Shown piece by piece: positions 17,384 through 25,533 of a stretch of 64,000 nt of DNA (position 1 is its first letter; every line of letters starts with the position of its first letter). Below the pieces are notes generated by a model. It was not told the DNA's origin. It did no database searches and saw only the letters and a program-made list of their open reading frames with translations. A program made the position numbers and the translations under genes. Source of the DNA: Lawsonibacter hominis (GTDB taxonomy: Bacteria; Bacillota; Clostridia; Oscillospirales; Oscillospiraceae). Location: NCBI RefSeq assembly GCF_014287895.1, contig NZ_JACOPP010000016.1, positions 3,621 through 67,620 on the forward strand. The letters run 5' to 3'.

Positions 17384-18616
17384 ATGCCCTATTCACAGAT
17401 TGCAACCGACCGCAACATCGGGATCGACTACGCGGCCATGCGGAACTACCGGCTCTCCCGGGTGCGGGAGATGATGGACCGCTGCGGCATCGGCGTGCTG
17501 GTCACCTGGGACGCCTGGAATATGCGCTACATCAACGCGGGATACCCCACGGTGCCCTGCCGCTGGGCGGCCACCATGCTGAGCATCCTCTGCCGGGGGG
17601 ATGAACCTATCCTCAACGCAACCACGGTAATGGACCCCTTCCGCCTCAAGGACTACTACCCCTGGATGCCGGCCGACCATGTGGTGAAGAACATCAACAG
17701 CGGCAAAATGGCCTTTACCGAGCCCATGTGGGCCGGTTTTATGGACAAGATCGAGGAACTGCGGAAGCAGTTCGGCGTCGAGGAGCTGCCCGTCGGCCTG
17801 GACGCCTGCCCCATGCCCCAGCTGGTGGCGGAGCTGTTTGCCAAGCGGGGCATCCCCGTCGTGGTTCCCACCGAGGAGCTGAGAGAGACCCGGAGCATCA
17901 AGAGCGTGGACGAGATCGCCTGTATGAAAATCAGCGCCGCCATCGCGGAGTCCTCTCTCTACGAGATACAGAAGGCCATGCACCCCGCCATCCGGGAAAA
18001 CGACCTGGTGGCCATCGGCGTGCGCAAGCAGTACTTCCACGGCACCGACGAGGTGGTGCCCCCCGCCGTGGCGTCCGGCTGGCGCACCAACCCCATGCAC
18101 TGCGACTATACCGACCGGCTGATCATGGCCGGCGAGCTGACAGCAGTCCACATGGACGCGGTGTGTTTCAACGGCTACAAGACCAGCCTGGGCCGTACCT
18201 TTGTCATCGGCAGGGCCTCGCAGGAGCAGAAGGACGCCTACGCCCAGGCCCTGAAGCTGATGCGGGACGCCATCGCCGCCATTCGCCCGGGCCGCACCAC
18301 CGCCGATATCCAGGCGGCCTGGCCGGACAGCCCCGTATTCTGGGGGTACTCCGAGGCGGACGACGTGCGCCGCTGCGCCCGGGGCCACGGGATCGGCCTG
18401 ATCTTCGAGGACGGCCCCTGGTTCAGCGCCCTGGACGGCCACGACCCCGTCACCCTCCAGTCCGGCATGACCTTCGCCCTAGAGACCTGGTACGGGCCCA
18501 AGGGCGCGGACTTCGGCGCCAGCATCAAAGAGACGGTGCTGGTCACCGAGGAGGGCTGCCAGGTGCTCACTCAGTACCCGGTGGATCAGATTATCGAGAT
18601 CCCCCTGGGACAGTAG
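17384..18616 (+). CDS. Creatinase-like M24 protein B2
   Basis: 410 residues, paralog of B1. The M24 domain keeps His (RGHGIGLIFE) and Glu (ALETWYGP; IKETVLVT). The metal Asp positions read MDAVCFNGYKTSLGRT, so the second Asp is Ser. It starts at ATG 17384 after AAGGAGG. In both operons the order is A then B, which argues for a two-subunit enzyme or two consecutive steps. The thiolase gene follows after 27 bp. Confidence 0.82.
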   Translation: MPYSQIATDRNIGIDYAAMRNYRLSRVREMMDRCGIGVLVTWDAWNMRYINAGYPTVPCRWAATMLSILCRGDEPILNATTVMDPFRLKDYYPWMPADHVVKNINSGKMAFTEPMWAGFMDKIEELRKQFGVEELPVGLDACPMPQLVAELFAKRGIPVVVPTEELRETRSIKSVDEIACMKISAAIAESSLYEIQKAMHPAIRENDLVAIGVRKQYFHGTDEVVPPAVASGWRTNPMHCDYTDRLIMAGELTAVHMDAVCFNGYKTSLGRTFVIGRASQEQKDAYAQALKLMRDAIAAIRPGRTTADIQAAWPDSPVFWGYSEADDVRRCARGHGIGLIFEDGPWFSALDGHDPVTLQSGMTFALETWYGPKGADFGASIKETVLVTEEGCQVLTQYPVDQIIEIPLGQ

Positions 18617-18643
18617 ATCCAGACACGGAAAGGAGTGCTCCGC

Positions 18644-19804
18644 ATGGAATTGCGAGACGTGGTGCTGGTGGCCTACGGCCGCTCCCCCTGCTGCAAGGCC
18701 CGGAAGGGCGGCTATGCCCGCACCAAGATGAACGCCATTGATTACACCGCCCAGGTGGTGCGGGGGGTACTGGACAGGCTCCCCCAGGTCAAGCCGGAGA
18801 TGCTGGACGACTTCATCTTCGGCACTGCGGCGACCATGAACGCCCTGGCCATGAATGCCGGGCGCAACGTGGTCCACCGGGCCCAGCTCCCCGACAGCGT
18901 GCCCGCCTTCACCATCAACCGCTACTGCTCCACCGGCCTGCAGGCCATCGCCCTGGCGGCGGATGCCATCCGCACCGGGGAGATGGACATCGTGATGGTG
19001 TGCGGCGCGGAGGATATGACCAACAGCTTTGGCCCCCTGGACATGACGCACATGAACCAGTGGCTTCTGGAAAACCGCCCGGACTCCCTGACCCCCATGG
19101 GCATCACGGCGGAAAATGTGGCCAGGCGCTACCACATCTCCCGCCGCGATCAGGATCTGATGGCCCTGCAGTCCCACCGCAAGGCCTTCGCCGCCCAACA
19201 GTCCGGCGCACTGGCCAGGAGTATCATCCCCATCACCCTTCCGGATGGCAGCGTCCAGACGGAGGACGAGGGCATCCGCCCGGACACCAGCCTGGAGGCC
19301 CTGGCTGCCCTGGAGCCCAGCTTTCTGGAGGGGGGCTGCGTGACGGCCGGCAACTCCTCCCAGATGACGGATGCCGCCGCTGCCGCGGTGCTCATGTCCG
19401 CAGACAGGGCCGCCCAGCTGGGCGTGAAGCCGATCGCCCGTTACGTGGGGTTTGCCGTGGGCGGCTGCGCCCCGGACGAGATGGGCGTCGGCCCCACCGT
19501 CGCCGTGCCCAAGGTCATGGAAAAGACCGGCCTGCATATCAGCGACATGGATGTCATCGAGCTCAACGAGGCCTTTGCCTCTCAGGCCCTCTACTGCATC
19601 CGCACACTGGGCCTGCCCGAGGAAAAGGTCAACCCCTGGGGCGGCGCCATGGCCCTGGGGCACCCCCAGGGTGCAACGGGCATTTTCCTCACCATCAAGG
19701 CACTGGACTATCTGCAGCAGAACGGCGGGAAATACGCCCTGATCACCATGTGCGTGGGCGGCGGCATGGGGGCTGCCGGCATTCTGGAACTGCTAGAGCG
19801 TTAA
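18644..19804 (+). CDS. Thiolase (acetyl-CoA C-acyltransferase)
   Basis: 386 residues with all three active-site motifs: NRYCSTGLQA (nucleophile Cys, about 94), GGAMALGHPQGATG (His, about 337) and CVGGGMGAAG (second Cys, about 369). It should cleave or form 3-ketoacyl-CoA, for example acetoacetyl-CoA to two acetyl-CoA. Start ATG 18644 follows AAAGGAG. In this operon it could recycle the acetoacetyl unit made by the beta-keto acid cleavage enzyme, though no CoA transferase for acetoacetate is present in the cluster. Confidence 0.92.
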   Translation: MELRDVVLVAYGRSPCCKARKGGYARTKMNAIDYTAQVVRGVLDRLPQVKPEMLDDFIFGTAATMNALAMNAGRNVVHRAQLPDSVPAFTINRYCSTGLQAIALAADAIRTGEMDIVMVCGAEDMTNSFGPLDMTHMNQWLLENRPDSLTPMGITAENVARRYHISRRDQDLMALQSHRKAFAAQQSGALARSIIPITLPDGSVQTEDEGIRPDTSLEALAALEPSFLEGGCVTAGNSSQMTDAAAAAVLMSADRAAQLGVKPIARYVGFAVGGCAPDEMGVGPTVAVPKVMEKTGLHISDMDVIELNEAFASQALYCIRTLGLPEEKVNPWGGAMALGHPQGATGIFLTIKALDYLQQNGGKYALITMCVGGGMGAAGILELLER

Positions 19805-19817
19805 AGGAGGAGACACC

Positions 19818-20726
19818 GTGAAAATCGCATTTGTGGGCGCCGGGATGATCGGCGCCGGGCTGGCGGTCAACGCCGCCCTCAAGGGGCACCAGGTCAGTCT
19901 GTATGATGTGGCCCCGCCCGAGACCGTCCAGGGGACGGTGCGCGGGATTCTGGACAGCCTGACGGAGGCGGGCGCCGTGGATGCCCCGGCGGCCTCGGCC
20001 GCCCTGGCTGGGATGTCGTTTACACAGGATCTGGCCCAGGCCGTCACCGGGGCGCGCCTCGTGCAGGAGTGCGTGCCGGAGCGACTGGAGCTCAAGCAGG
20101 CGACCTACCGCAGCATCCAGGAGCTGGTGGGGGCGGAGCCGGTCATCGCCAGCTCCACCTCCGGGATGTTCCCCTCGGCCCTGGCGGAGGGCGCGCTCTA
20201 TCCGGAGCGGATCCTGGTGGGCCACCCCTATAACCCCTCGTACCTTCTGCCCCTGGTGGAGGTCTGCGGCCCTCGCGCCAGCCAGGACAGTATTGACACC
20301 GCCATGGAGGTCTACCGGGCCATGGGCAAGGAGCCGGTGCTCTGCCGCAAAGAGGTCCACGGCTTCCTAGTCAACAAGCTCTCCTGGGCTGTCATGGACG
20401 GAGCCATCCAGGCCGTGGCCGACGGCGTGTGCAGCGTGGAGGACATCGACAAGGCCATCATGTTCGGTCCCGGCCTGCGCATGGCGGTGACCGGGCAACT
20501 GCTCACCATGTCCCTGGGCGTGCCGGGCGGCTTCCGCATGATGGGCAAGAAGTACGGCAACGAGGAGGAGGATTCGGGAAAAACCGCCGTCATTCAGCGC
20601 ATCGCCGACGGCGTGGACGAGGAGATCGCCTGCCGTCCGGCGGAATTCGGCAACACGGTGGAGGGCGTCAGTAAGTTCCGGGACCGGGCGTTTGTGGAGA
20701 TCCTGAAGCTCCACCATAAAATCTGA
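19818..20726 (+). CDS. 3-hydroxyacyl-CoA dehydrogenase family enzyme, carnitine-dehydrogenase-like
   Basis: 302 residues from GTG 19818, after AAAGGAGGAG. Rossmann motif VGAGMIGAGLA at the N-terminus; active-site block VGHPYNPSYLLPLVEVCG (about 134-151) with the catalytic His. The PLVE wording after HPxNP is typical of members acting on free 3-hydroxy acids (L-carnitine dehydrogenase, gulonate dehydrogenase) rather than CoA esters. It is followed by a beta-keto acid cleavage enzyme, the same pairing used for carnitine breakdown through 3-dehydrocarnitine. The exact substrate is inference. Confidence 0.8.
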   Translation: MKIAFVGAGMIGAGLAVNAALKGHQVSLYDVAPPETVQGTVRGILDSLTEAGAVDAPAASAALAGMSFTQDLAQAVTGARLVQECVPERLELKQATYRSIQELVGAEPVIASSTSGMFPSALAEGALYPERILVGHPYNPSYLLPLVEVCGPRASQDSIDTAMEVYRAMGKEPVLCRKEVHGFLVNKLSWAVMDGAIQAVADGVCSVEDIDKAIMFGPGLRMAVTGQLLTMSLGVPGGFRMMGKKYGNEEEDSGKTAVIQRIADGVDEEIACRPAEFGNTVEGVSKFRDRAFVEILKLHHKI

Positions 20727-20756
20727 TTCCATGGAAACCTGAAGGAGGACAGCAAC

Positions 20757-21599
20757 ATGGCAAAGACCATCATTACCGCGTCCTTGACCGGCGCGGTCAC
20801 CCCCAAGGAGATCAATCCCTACATCCCCCTCACCCCCAAGGAGATCGCGGAGGACGCGGTGCGGGTGTGGAAAAAGGGCGCGGCCATCGTCCATCTGCAT
20901 ATGCGGGACGAGGAAGGCCACGGCACCATGGACAAGGCCCGGTTCAAAGAGGCGGTGGACCGCATCCGGGACACCACCGATCTGGTGATCAACCTGACGT
21001 CGTCCGGCGGAAAGGACTACCCCTGCGATGAGGTCCGCTTCGAGCACATCCAGCTGCTCAAGCCGGAGATGTGCTCCTACGACGTGGGGTCCTTCAACTG
21101 GCTGCCCGGCCCGATTTTCGACAATACCCCCGATTTCCTCCGCAAGCTGGGGAAGGTGTGCATCGAAAACAACATCAAGCCGGAGATCGAGGTGTTTGAT
21201 TTCGGCATGATCAACGCCGCGGTGTACTTCCAGGAGAAGGAGAAGGTTCTGCCCGAGGGTTCGCTCCACTTCCAGCTCTGCCTGGGCGTGCTTGGGCAGG
21301 CCAAGGCCACCGCCTACAACGTGGCGGAGATGTCCCGGCTGCTGCCGCCCGGCTCCACCTGGTCCGCCTTCGGCGTGGGCGCGGGGCATCTGCCCGTCCT
21401 GTACACCGCCTTGGCCTGCGGCGGAAACATCCGGGTGGGCCTGGAGGACAACGTGTACTATAAAAAGGGCGTGCTGGCCACCAACGAGATGCTGGTGGAG
21501 CGCGCCGCCCGGGTGGTGCGGGAGTTCGGCAACGAGGTCGCCACGCCTGACGAGGCCCGGGAGATTCTCCATCTGCAAAACTGCAATTACAAACACTGA
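20757..21599 (+). CDS. Beta-keto acid cleavage enzyme (BKACE, DUF849)
   Basis: 280 residues. Family motifs: ITASLTGAVTPKE at the start, IVHLHMRDEEG (metal-binding His-x-His, about 46-48), KPEIEVFDFGM (about 143), GVGAGHLP and VGLEDN (about 224). BKACE enzymes condense a beta-keto acid with acetyl-CoA to give acetoacetate and a new acyl-CoA; Kce of lysine fermentation and dehydrocarnitine cleavage enzyme are examples. The neighbours (dehydrogenase, thiolase, PduL, kinase) fit this. Substrate not determinable here. Confidence 0.9.
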   Translation: MAKTIITASLTGAVTPKEINPYIPLTPKEIAEDAVRVWKKGAAIVHLHMRDEEGHGTMDKARFKEAVDRIRDTTDLVINLTSSGGKDYPCDEVRFEHIQLLKPEMCSYDVGSFNWLPGPIFDNTPDFLRKLGKVCIENNIKPEIEVFDFGMINAAVYFQEKEKVLPEGSLHFQLCLGVLGQAKATAYNVAEMSRLLPPGSTWSAFGVGAGHLPVLYTALACGGNIRVGLEDNVYYKKGVLATNEMLVERAARVVREFGNEVATPDEAREILHLQNCNYKH

Positions 21600-21611
21600 G
21601 GGGGAGCTGTG

Positions 21612-22217
21612 ATGGAAAAAAAGGAAGTGAAGGTGCTGGTACATGCCTCCGGCCGCCATGTCCACCTGAGTGAGGCGGATTTGAAGACGCTGTTCGGCCC
21701 GGAGGCGGAGATCAGGCCCAAACGGGTGCTGGGCGCGGACGGAAAAGGCGATTTCCTAAGCGACCTCAAGGTGGAGGTGGTGGGCCCTGAGGGCAAGAGC
21801 TTCTCCTGCTCGGTGCTGGGGCCCGCGCGCCGGGAGACCCAGGTGGAGGTGAGCTATACCGAGGGCCGGATGATCGGTGCGGTTCCGCCTCTGGGGGACA
21901 GCGGCAAGCTGGAGGGAACCATGCCTGTCTGCCTGCGCGGCCCCTACGGCAGTGTGAAACTCACCCGGGGGATGTTTGTGGCCCGCCGCCATGTCCATCT
22001 GACCCCGGACGACGCCGAGCGCATCGGCGTGAAAAACAACGACCCCTGCGACCTGCGTATTGAGGGGGCACGGCCCACCACCTTTCACGGGGTCATTGCC
22101 AAGGTCCCGCCCCGGGAGGTGGGCATGGAGGTGTCGGACGTGCATCTGGATTATGACGAGTGGAACGCCTGCGCGCTGTTCCAGCAGGACGGCGGCTGGC
22201 TCTCCAGGGGCGAATAG
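21612..22217 (+). CDS. pduL: PduL-type phosphate acyltransferase
   Basis: 201 residues with the paired zinc-binding motifs ASGRHVHLS (about 12) and VARRHVHLT (about 127) that define PduL phosphotransacylases. It converts acyl-CoA plus phosphate to acyl phosphate. No microcompartment-targeting extension is seen, so it is cytosolic. It sits 12 bp upstream of the butyrate kinase start, so the two form an acyl-CoA to ATP module. Confidence 0.93.
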   Translation: MEKKEVKVLVHASGRHVHLSEADLKTLFGPEAEIRPKRVLGADGKGDFLSDLKVEVVGPEGKSFSCSVLGPARRETQVEVSYTEGRMIGAVPPLGDSGKLEGTMPVCLRGPYGSVKLTRGMFVARRHVHLTPDDAERIGVKNNDPCDLRIEGARPTTFHGVIAKVPPREVGMEVSDVHLDYDEWNACALFQQDGGWLSRGE

Positions 22218-22229
22218 GAGGTGGATGAG

Positions 22230-23399
22230 ATGAAAAAGATTCTGGCTATCAACCCCGGTTCCACCTCTACCAAGCTGGCCTATTTCGAGGATGACACCCC
22301 CATCCTGGAGCAGAGCCTCACCTTCCCCAAGCCCGAGGGACAGGGCCGGGTTCACGTGCTAGACGAGTACGAGGCCCGCATGGAGAGCATCACCGCCTTT
22401 TTGGAAGAGAACCACATCTCCCTGGCGGACATCGACCTCTTTGTCTCCCGGGGCGGCGCCCCCGGCCGGGTGGAATACGGGGCCTATGAGATCGACAAGA
22501 CGGTGGTTCAGCTCCTCTGCTTCAGTGACGCGCCCACATACCACGCCTCCAACCTGGCCCCCATTCTGGCCTACTCCCTGGCCCAGCGGGCCGGCGGCAA
22601 GCCCGCCATTTTCTACGATGCGGTGTCCGCCGACCAGGCCAGCCCGCTGGCCCACATGTCGGGCATCCCCGGCGTGGCCCGCCGCGTGGGGTGCCATAAC
22701 CTGAACACCCGCATGGTGGGCCGGGAGGCGGCCGCGCAGCTTGGGAAAGCCTATGAGGAGAGCAGGCTGGTGATCGCCCACCTGGGCGGGGGGATCTCCG
22801 TCTCCGCCCACAACCACGGCGTGATCGACGACTCGGTGATGTGCGACGAGGGCCCCATGGGTCCCCAGCGGGCGGGCCGGGTCAGCTTCCTGCAGATGAT
22901 GCAGATGTGCTATGTGGAAAAGAGGACCATGCAGGAGATGCAGCGCATCACCGACGCCGGCGGCCTGCTGTCCTACTTCCATGTGGACACCATGATCGCC
23001 CTGGAGGAGAAGATCGACGCCGGCGACCGGGAGGCGGAGTTCCTCTATCAGGTCATGGCCTACCAGATCTGCAAGGCCATCGGCGAGATGTTCGCCGTGC
23101 TGGGCAGTCGGGCGGACGCCATCGTCCTCACCGGCGGCGTGGCCAACTCCAAGCGCTTCACCGGCTGGGTGAAGGACCGGGTGGGGGCCATGGCCCCTGT
23201 CCTGGTGATCCCCGGTGAGCGGGAGATGCTGGCCATGGCCCGCGGCGGCCTGCGGGTGCTCAGCGGCCAGGAGGCGGTCAAGCACTATACAGAGCTCCCC
23301 GAGGGCTTCCAGACGATGGACTCCTATATCTCCCACTTCAAGACGGTCCGGCCGGATATCCTGGACCGCCCGGCCGTACAGGCCATGCTGGCCCTATAA
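22230..23399 (+). CDS. buk: Butyrate kinase family acyl kinase
   Basis: 389 residues, acetate/butyrate kinase fold: INPGSTSTKLAYF (phosphate 1), SRGGAPGRVEYG, IAHLGGGISVSAH (phosphate 2), DEGPMGPQRAG and IVLTGGVANSKRF (adenosine). It makes ATP and acid from an acyl phosphate. Start ATG 22230 is 8 bp after AGGAGG. Pairing with PduL instead of phosphotransbutyrylase is notable and suggests that the acyl group may not be butyryl. Confidence 0.92.
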   Translation: MKKILAINPGSTSTKLAYFEDDTPILEQSLTFPKPEGQGRVHVLDEYEARMESITAFLEENHISLADIDLFVSRGGAPGRVEYGAYEIDKTVVQLLCFSDAPTYHASNLAPILAYSLAQRAGGKPAIFYDAVSADQASPLAHMSGIPGVARRVGCHNLNTRMVGREAAAQLGKAYEESRLVIAHLGGGISVSAHNHGVIDDSVMCDEGPMGPQRAGRVSFLQMMQMCYVEKRTMQEMQRITDAGGLLSYFHVDTMIALEEKIDAGDREAEFLYQVMAYQICKAIGEMFAVLGSRADAIVLTGGVANSKRFTGWVKDRVGAMAPVLVIPGEREMLAMARGGLRVLSGQEAVKHYTELPEGFQTMDSYISHFKTVRPDILDRPAVQAMLAL

Positions 23400-23460
23400 C
23401 AGCGTCCTTTTTCTGCCTCGGCCCGCTGGGGCCACTTAAAAAGCGAGAGGAGAGGAGCCG

Positions 23461-24774
23461 ATGTTGTTTCAGGCTTGCGCACTCATCCTGTCCCTGATCT
23501 TAATCGCATTTCTGATCTATAAGGGGCTCAGCCCCATTCTGTCCGTGGTCATCGGCTGTTCCCTGATGATCTGGACCAACGGCATGGACTATGTGGCCAC
23601 CTTCCAGAGCGCGCTGTCCACATGGGGCTCTGTCCTGATGCCTGCCGTGTTCGTCACCCTGTTCGGCGCCGCCATGGGCGTCCTGTACACCAAGGCGGGC
23701 GCAATTGACAGTCTGGCGGTATGGCTGCTCAAGCCCACGCAGCGGGTCAAAAATGAGGATGCCCGGATTATTCTGTCCATTCTGCTGTTCATCGTGTTCC
23801 GCATCATTCTGGGTCTGGCGGGCTTTGTGAACGACGCGGTGATGGTGACCATGTTCGCCGTGGGGGCCGTGGTCTTCCGCCAGGCGGACATCGACCGGCG
23901 GCATCTGAACGCGGTGCTGGTGATCGCAGGCACCATCGGGCTGGTTCTGCCCGGCGCTCCTACACAGACCAATGTTATGTTCGCCCTCTATCTGCCGGGG
24001 TACAGCCCAACAGCCTACTTCCTCCCGCGGCTGATGCTGATGCTGCTCTACATCGTGCTCGTGTGCTTGATCATGTTACGCTATGTGAAAAAGGACCGGG
24101 CTGCGGGCCGCCACTTCGAACAGGGCCGCATGATGCTCACAGAGACGAACCGGGAACTCCCGCCGGTGTGGCTCTGTTTCCTGCCGATTGTGGTGGTCAT
24201 TATCACGTACACCTTCCTGGGCATTGAGGCATGGGTCTCCATCACCTTCGGCCTGATCGCCACCATGATCTGCCTGTACCGCTACTTCCCGCAGGAGGAG
24301 GGGAAGAGTCACTTCGCTTCCATGATCCACTATACCAACGACGGCGTGCTTCTGATCCCGCTCCAGTTCATGCTGATGGTGCTGCCCACCATGGTCATGT
24401 CCCTGAGCCCGGCGTTCCAGTGGGGCATCGACGCACTGGCAGAAAGCGGAATCAACCCCTATGTGAGCTTTGCGGTGCTGGCGGTCATCCTGGTCTCCTT
24501 TTCCGGGGCGGGTGCCATCCCCACCATCTGCACGGTGGCAGTCAGCGGCTATATCGGACAGAGCATGTCCATGTATGCCTGCGTCATCATTGCCACCTGG
24601 GCCTGCACGGTGTTTGACTCCCTGCCCACCAACGCCGCCATCGTCATTCAAACCGAGCTGTGTGACTGCCCCATGAAAAAAGCCTATCCCACCATCTTCA
24701 CCACCACGATTGTAGCCACGGGCATCATCACCATATTGGCCACCATAGCCGCCGCTGCGGGTGTGTTCGGCTGA
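23461..24774 (+). CDS. GntP-like permease 2
   Basis: 437 residues, about 12 membrane spans, paralog of permease 1 throughout (shared GCSLMIWTNG, RRHLNAVL/RRHLPALT, LPGAPT, YFLPRL). Last gene of the plus-strand operon. Start ATG 23461 after GAGGAGAGGAG. Each operon thus brings its own M24 pair and its own permease, suggesting two related substrates or two affinities. Confidence 0.8.
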   Translation: MLFQACALILSLILIAFLIYKGLSPILSVVIGCSLMIWTNGMDYVATFQSALSTWGSVLMPAVFVTLFGAAMGVLYTKAGAIDSLAVWLLKPTQRVKNEDARIILSILLFIVFRIILGLAGFVNDAVMVTMFAVGAVVFRQADIDRRHLNAVLVIAGTIGLVLPGAPTQTNVMFALYLPGYSPTAYFLPRLMLMLLYIVLVCLIMLRYVKKDRAAGRHFEQGRMMLTETNRELPPVWLCFLPIVVVIITYTFLGIEAWVSITFGLIATMICLYRYFPQEEGKSHFASMIHYTNDGVLLIPLQFMLMVLPTMVMSLSPAFQWGIDALAESGINPYVSFAVLAVILVSFSGAGAIPTICTVAVSGYIGQSMSMYACVIIATWACTVFDSLPTNAAIVIQTELCDCPMKKAYPTIFTTTIVATGIITILATIAAAAGVFG

Positions 24775-24814
24775 GCCCCAGAAGGCGGAACCCATAGAAT
24801 ATCCGGACAAAAAC

Positions 24815-24851
24815 CGGCAGAGTGCCTCTACATAGGCACTCTGCCGATTTT
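24815..24851 (+). terminator. Terminator of the plus-strand catabolic operon
   Basis: Perfect 13-bp arms CGGCAGAGTGCCT (24815-24827) and 24834-24846, loop of 6, then ATTTT. It lies 41 bp after permease 2. Confidence 0.85.
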
Positions 24852-25005
24852 GCGCAGAGAGGGAGGATCTCCGGCCCTGCTCAGAACCGATCCAGGTGAT
24901 ACCCTCGTAAGGCCGCGCTTTTTACTTTGTTGTGGTTCAATTCGTCGATTTAAGTAGATTTTAATAACATTTTTCCTGTAATCTTTAAGATGGTACAGGT
25001 ACACG

Positions 25006-25007
25006 CA
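25006..25007. other. Element 1 attachment site, SASP 5' side (core CA/TG)
   Basis: The partner of 2483-2484. Beyond it, toward lower coordinates, the SASP frame reads a foreign tail RVPVPS and stops at 24985. Confidence 0.7.
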
Positions 25008-25095
25008 GGTCCTGAGCGGCCTCCATCTTGAACTTGTTCAGAGCCTCGCGGGCGCTGGGGACGACAGGCTGATTAGAATTGTTGGAACTAGACAT
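25006..25095 (-). pseudogene. Alpha/beta-type SASP gene, 5' part, cut off by element 1
   Basis: The ATG at 25095 with AGGAGA upstream begins MSSSNNSNQPVVPSAREALN, then KFKMEAAQDL: the N-terminal 30 residues of an alpha/beta-type SASP. The frame then runs into element 1 and stops after six foreign codons, at 24985. The missing C-terminal half is at 2369-2484. Without excision this copy cannot make a functional DNA-binding SASP, though genomes of this type usually carry several others. Confidence 0.9.
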
Positions 25096-25434
25096 GATGT
25101 TGCATCTCCTTGTCTGTTTGTTTTGTTGGATTGGGAATCCGAACATATCTTTGCCCCGGGCAGATTTTATATGTGCTCCAATTTTTGCGCGTTCAGGACA
25201 TTTCGCCCTCTTTTTAAAATCAGAAACGGGCCGGATCGGGTCCTGCACGTATTTCGGCGGCGGCGTTCCGGCCGCCGCCGCCTTGCCGGAGCGCAAAAGC
25301 TGCGCGGCCGGATCTGTTTTCGGATGGGAAGGGTTCAAACGAGGTCGGGCCGCGGGTGCGCGCACCGGGAAAAGAAGGTCCGGCGCCCGGGCAGGCGGCA
25401 GGAATCGACAGATCCCTTTCCTTTGAGTTACCTC
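25096..25434. other. Intergenic region
   Basis: Upstream regions of the SASP gene (minus) and the NuoE-like gene (plus). It contains a GGCGGCGGC/GCCGCCGCC hairpin near 25256-25283. I see no gene, and no forespore (sigma-G) promoter clear enough to call. Confidence 0.5.
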
Positions 25435-25463
25435 TTGAACCGATCCCGCTTCTTTGCTATACT
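25435..25463 (+). promoter_or_regulatory. Housekeeping promoter for the NuoE/NuoF operon
   Basis: TTGAAC (25435-25440), 17 bp, TATACT (25458-25463); about 70 bp upstream of the first start. Confidence 0.75.
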
Positions 25464-25533
25464 GTTTGGGACAGGGCCCCCATGGAGGCCTGCGGCCGGG
25501 TTCGGCCGTCTATTTTCTGGGAGGGAACGGCAA

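Larger units (their letters stand above)
2485..25007. mobile_element. Element 1: 22.5-kb serine-recombinase element inserted in a SASP gene, with a sigma-54 catabolic cluster
   Basis: The boundaries come from the two halves of the split SASP gene. The element is 22,523 bp, counting one copy of the core. At one end are the TnpX-like recombinase, TnpW and a tyrosine recombinase. The middle holds a DUF4143 ATPase and IS200 debris. The rest is cargo: a DUF362 protein, a sigma-54 activator and two divergent operons. I found no conjugation or replication genes, so it is probably mobilised passively or excised by its recombinase. Unlike the cargo's tight operons, the 5.4-8.3 kb stretch is loosely packed and partly AT-richer. 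Confidence 0.85.
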
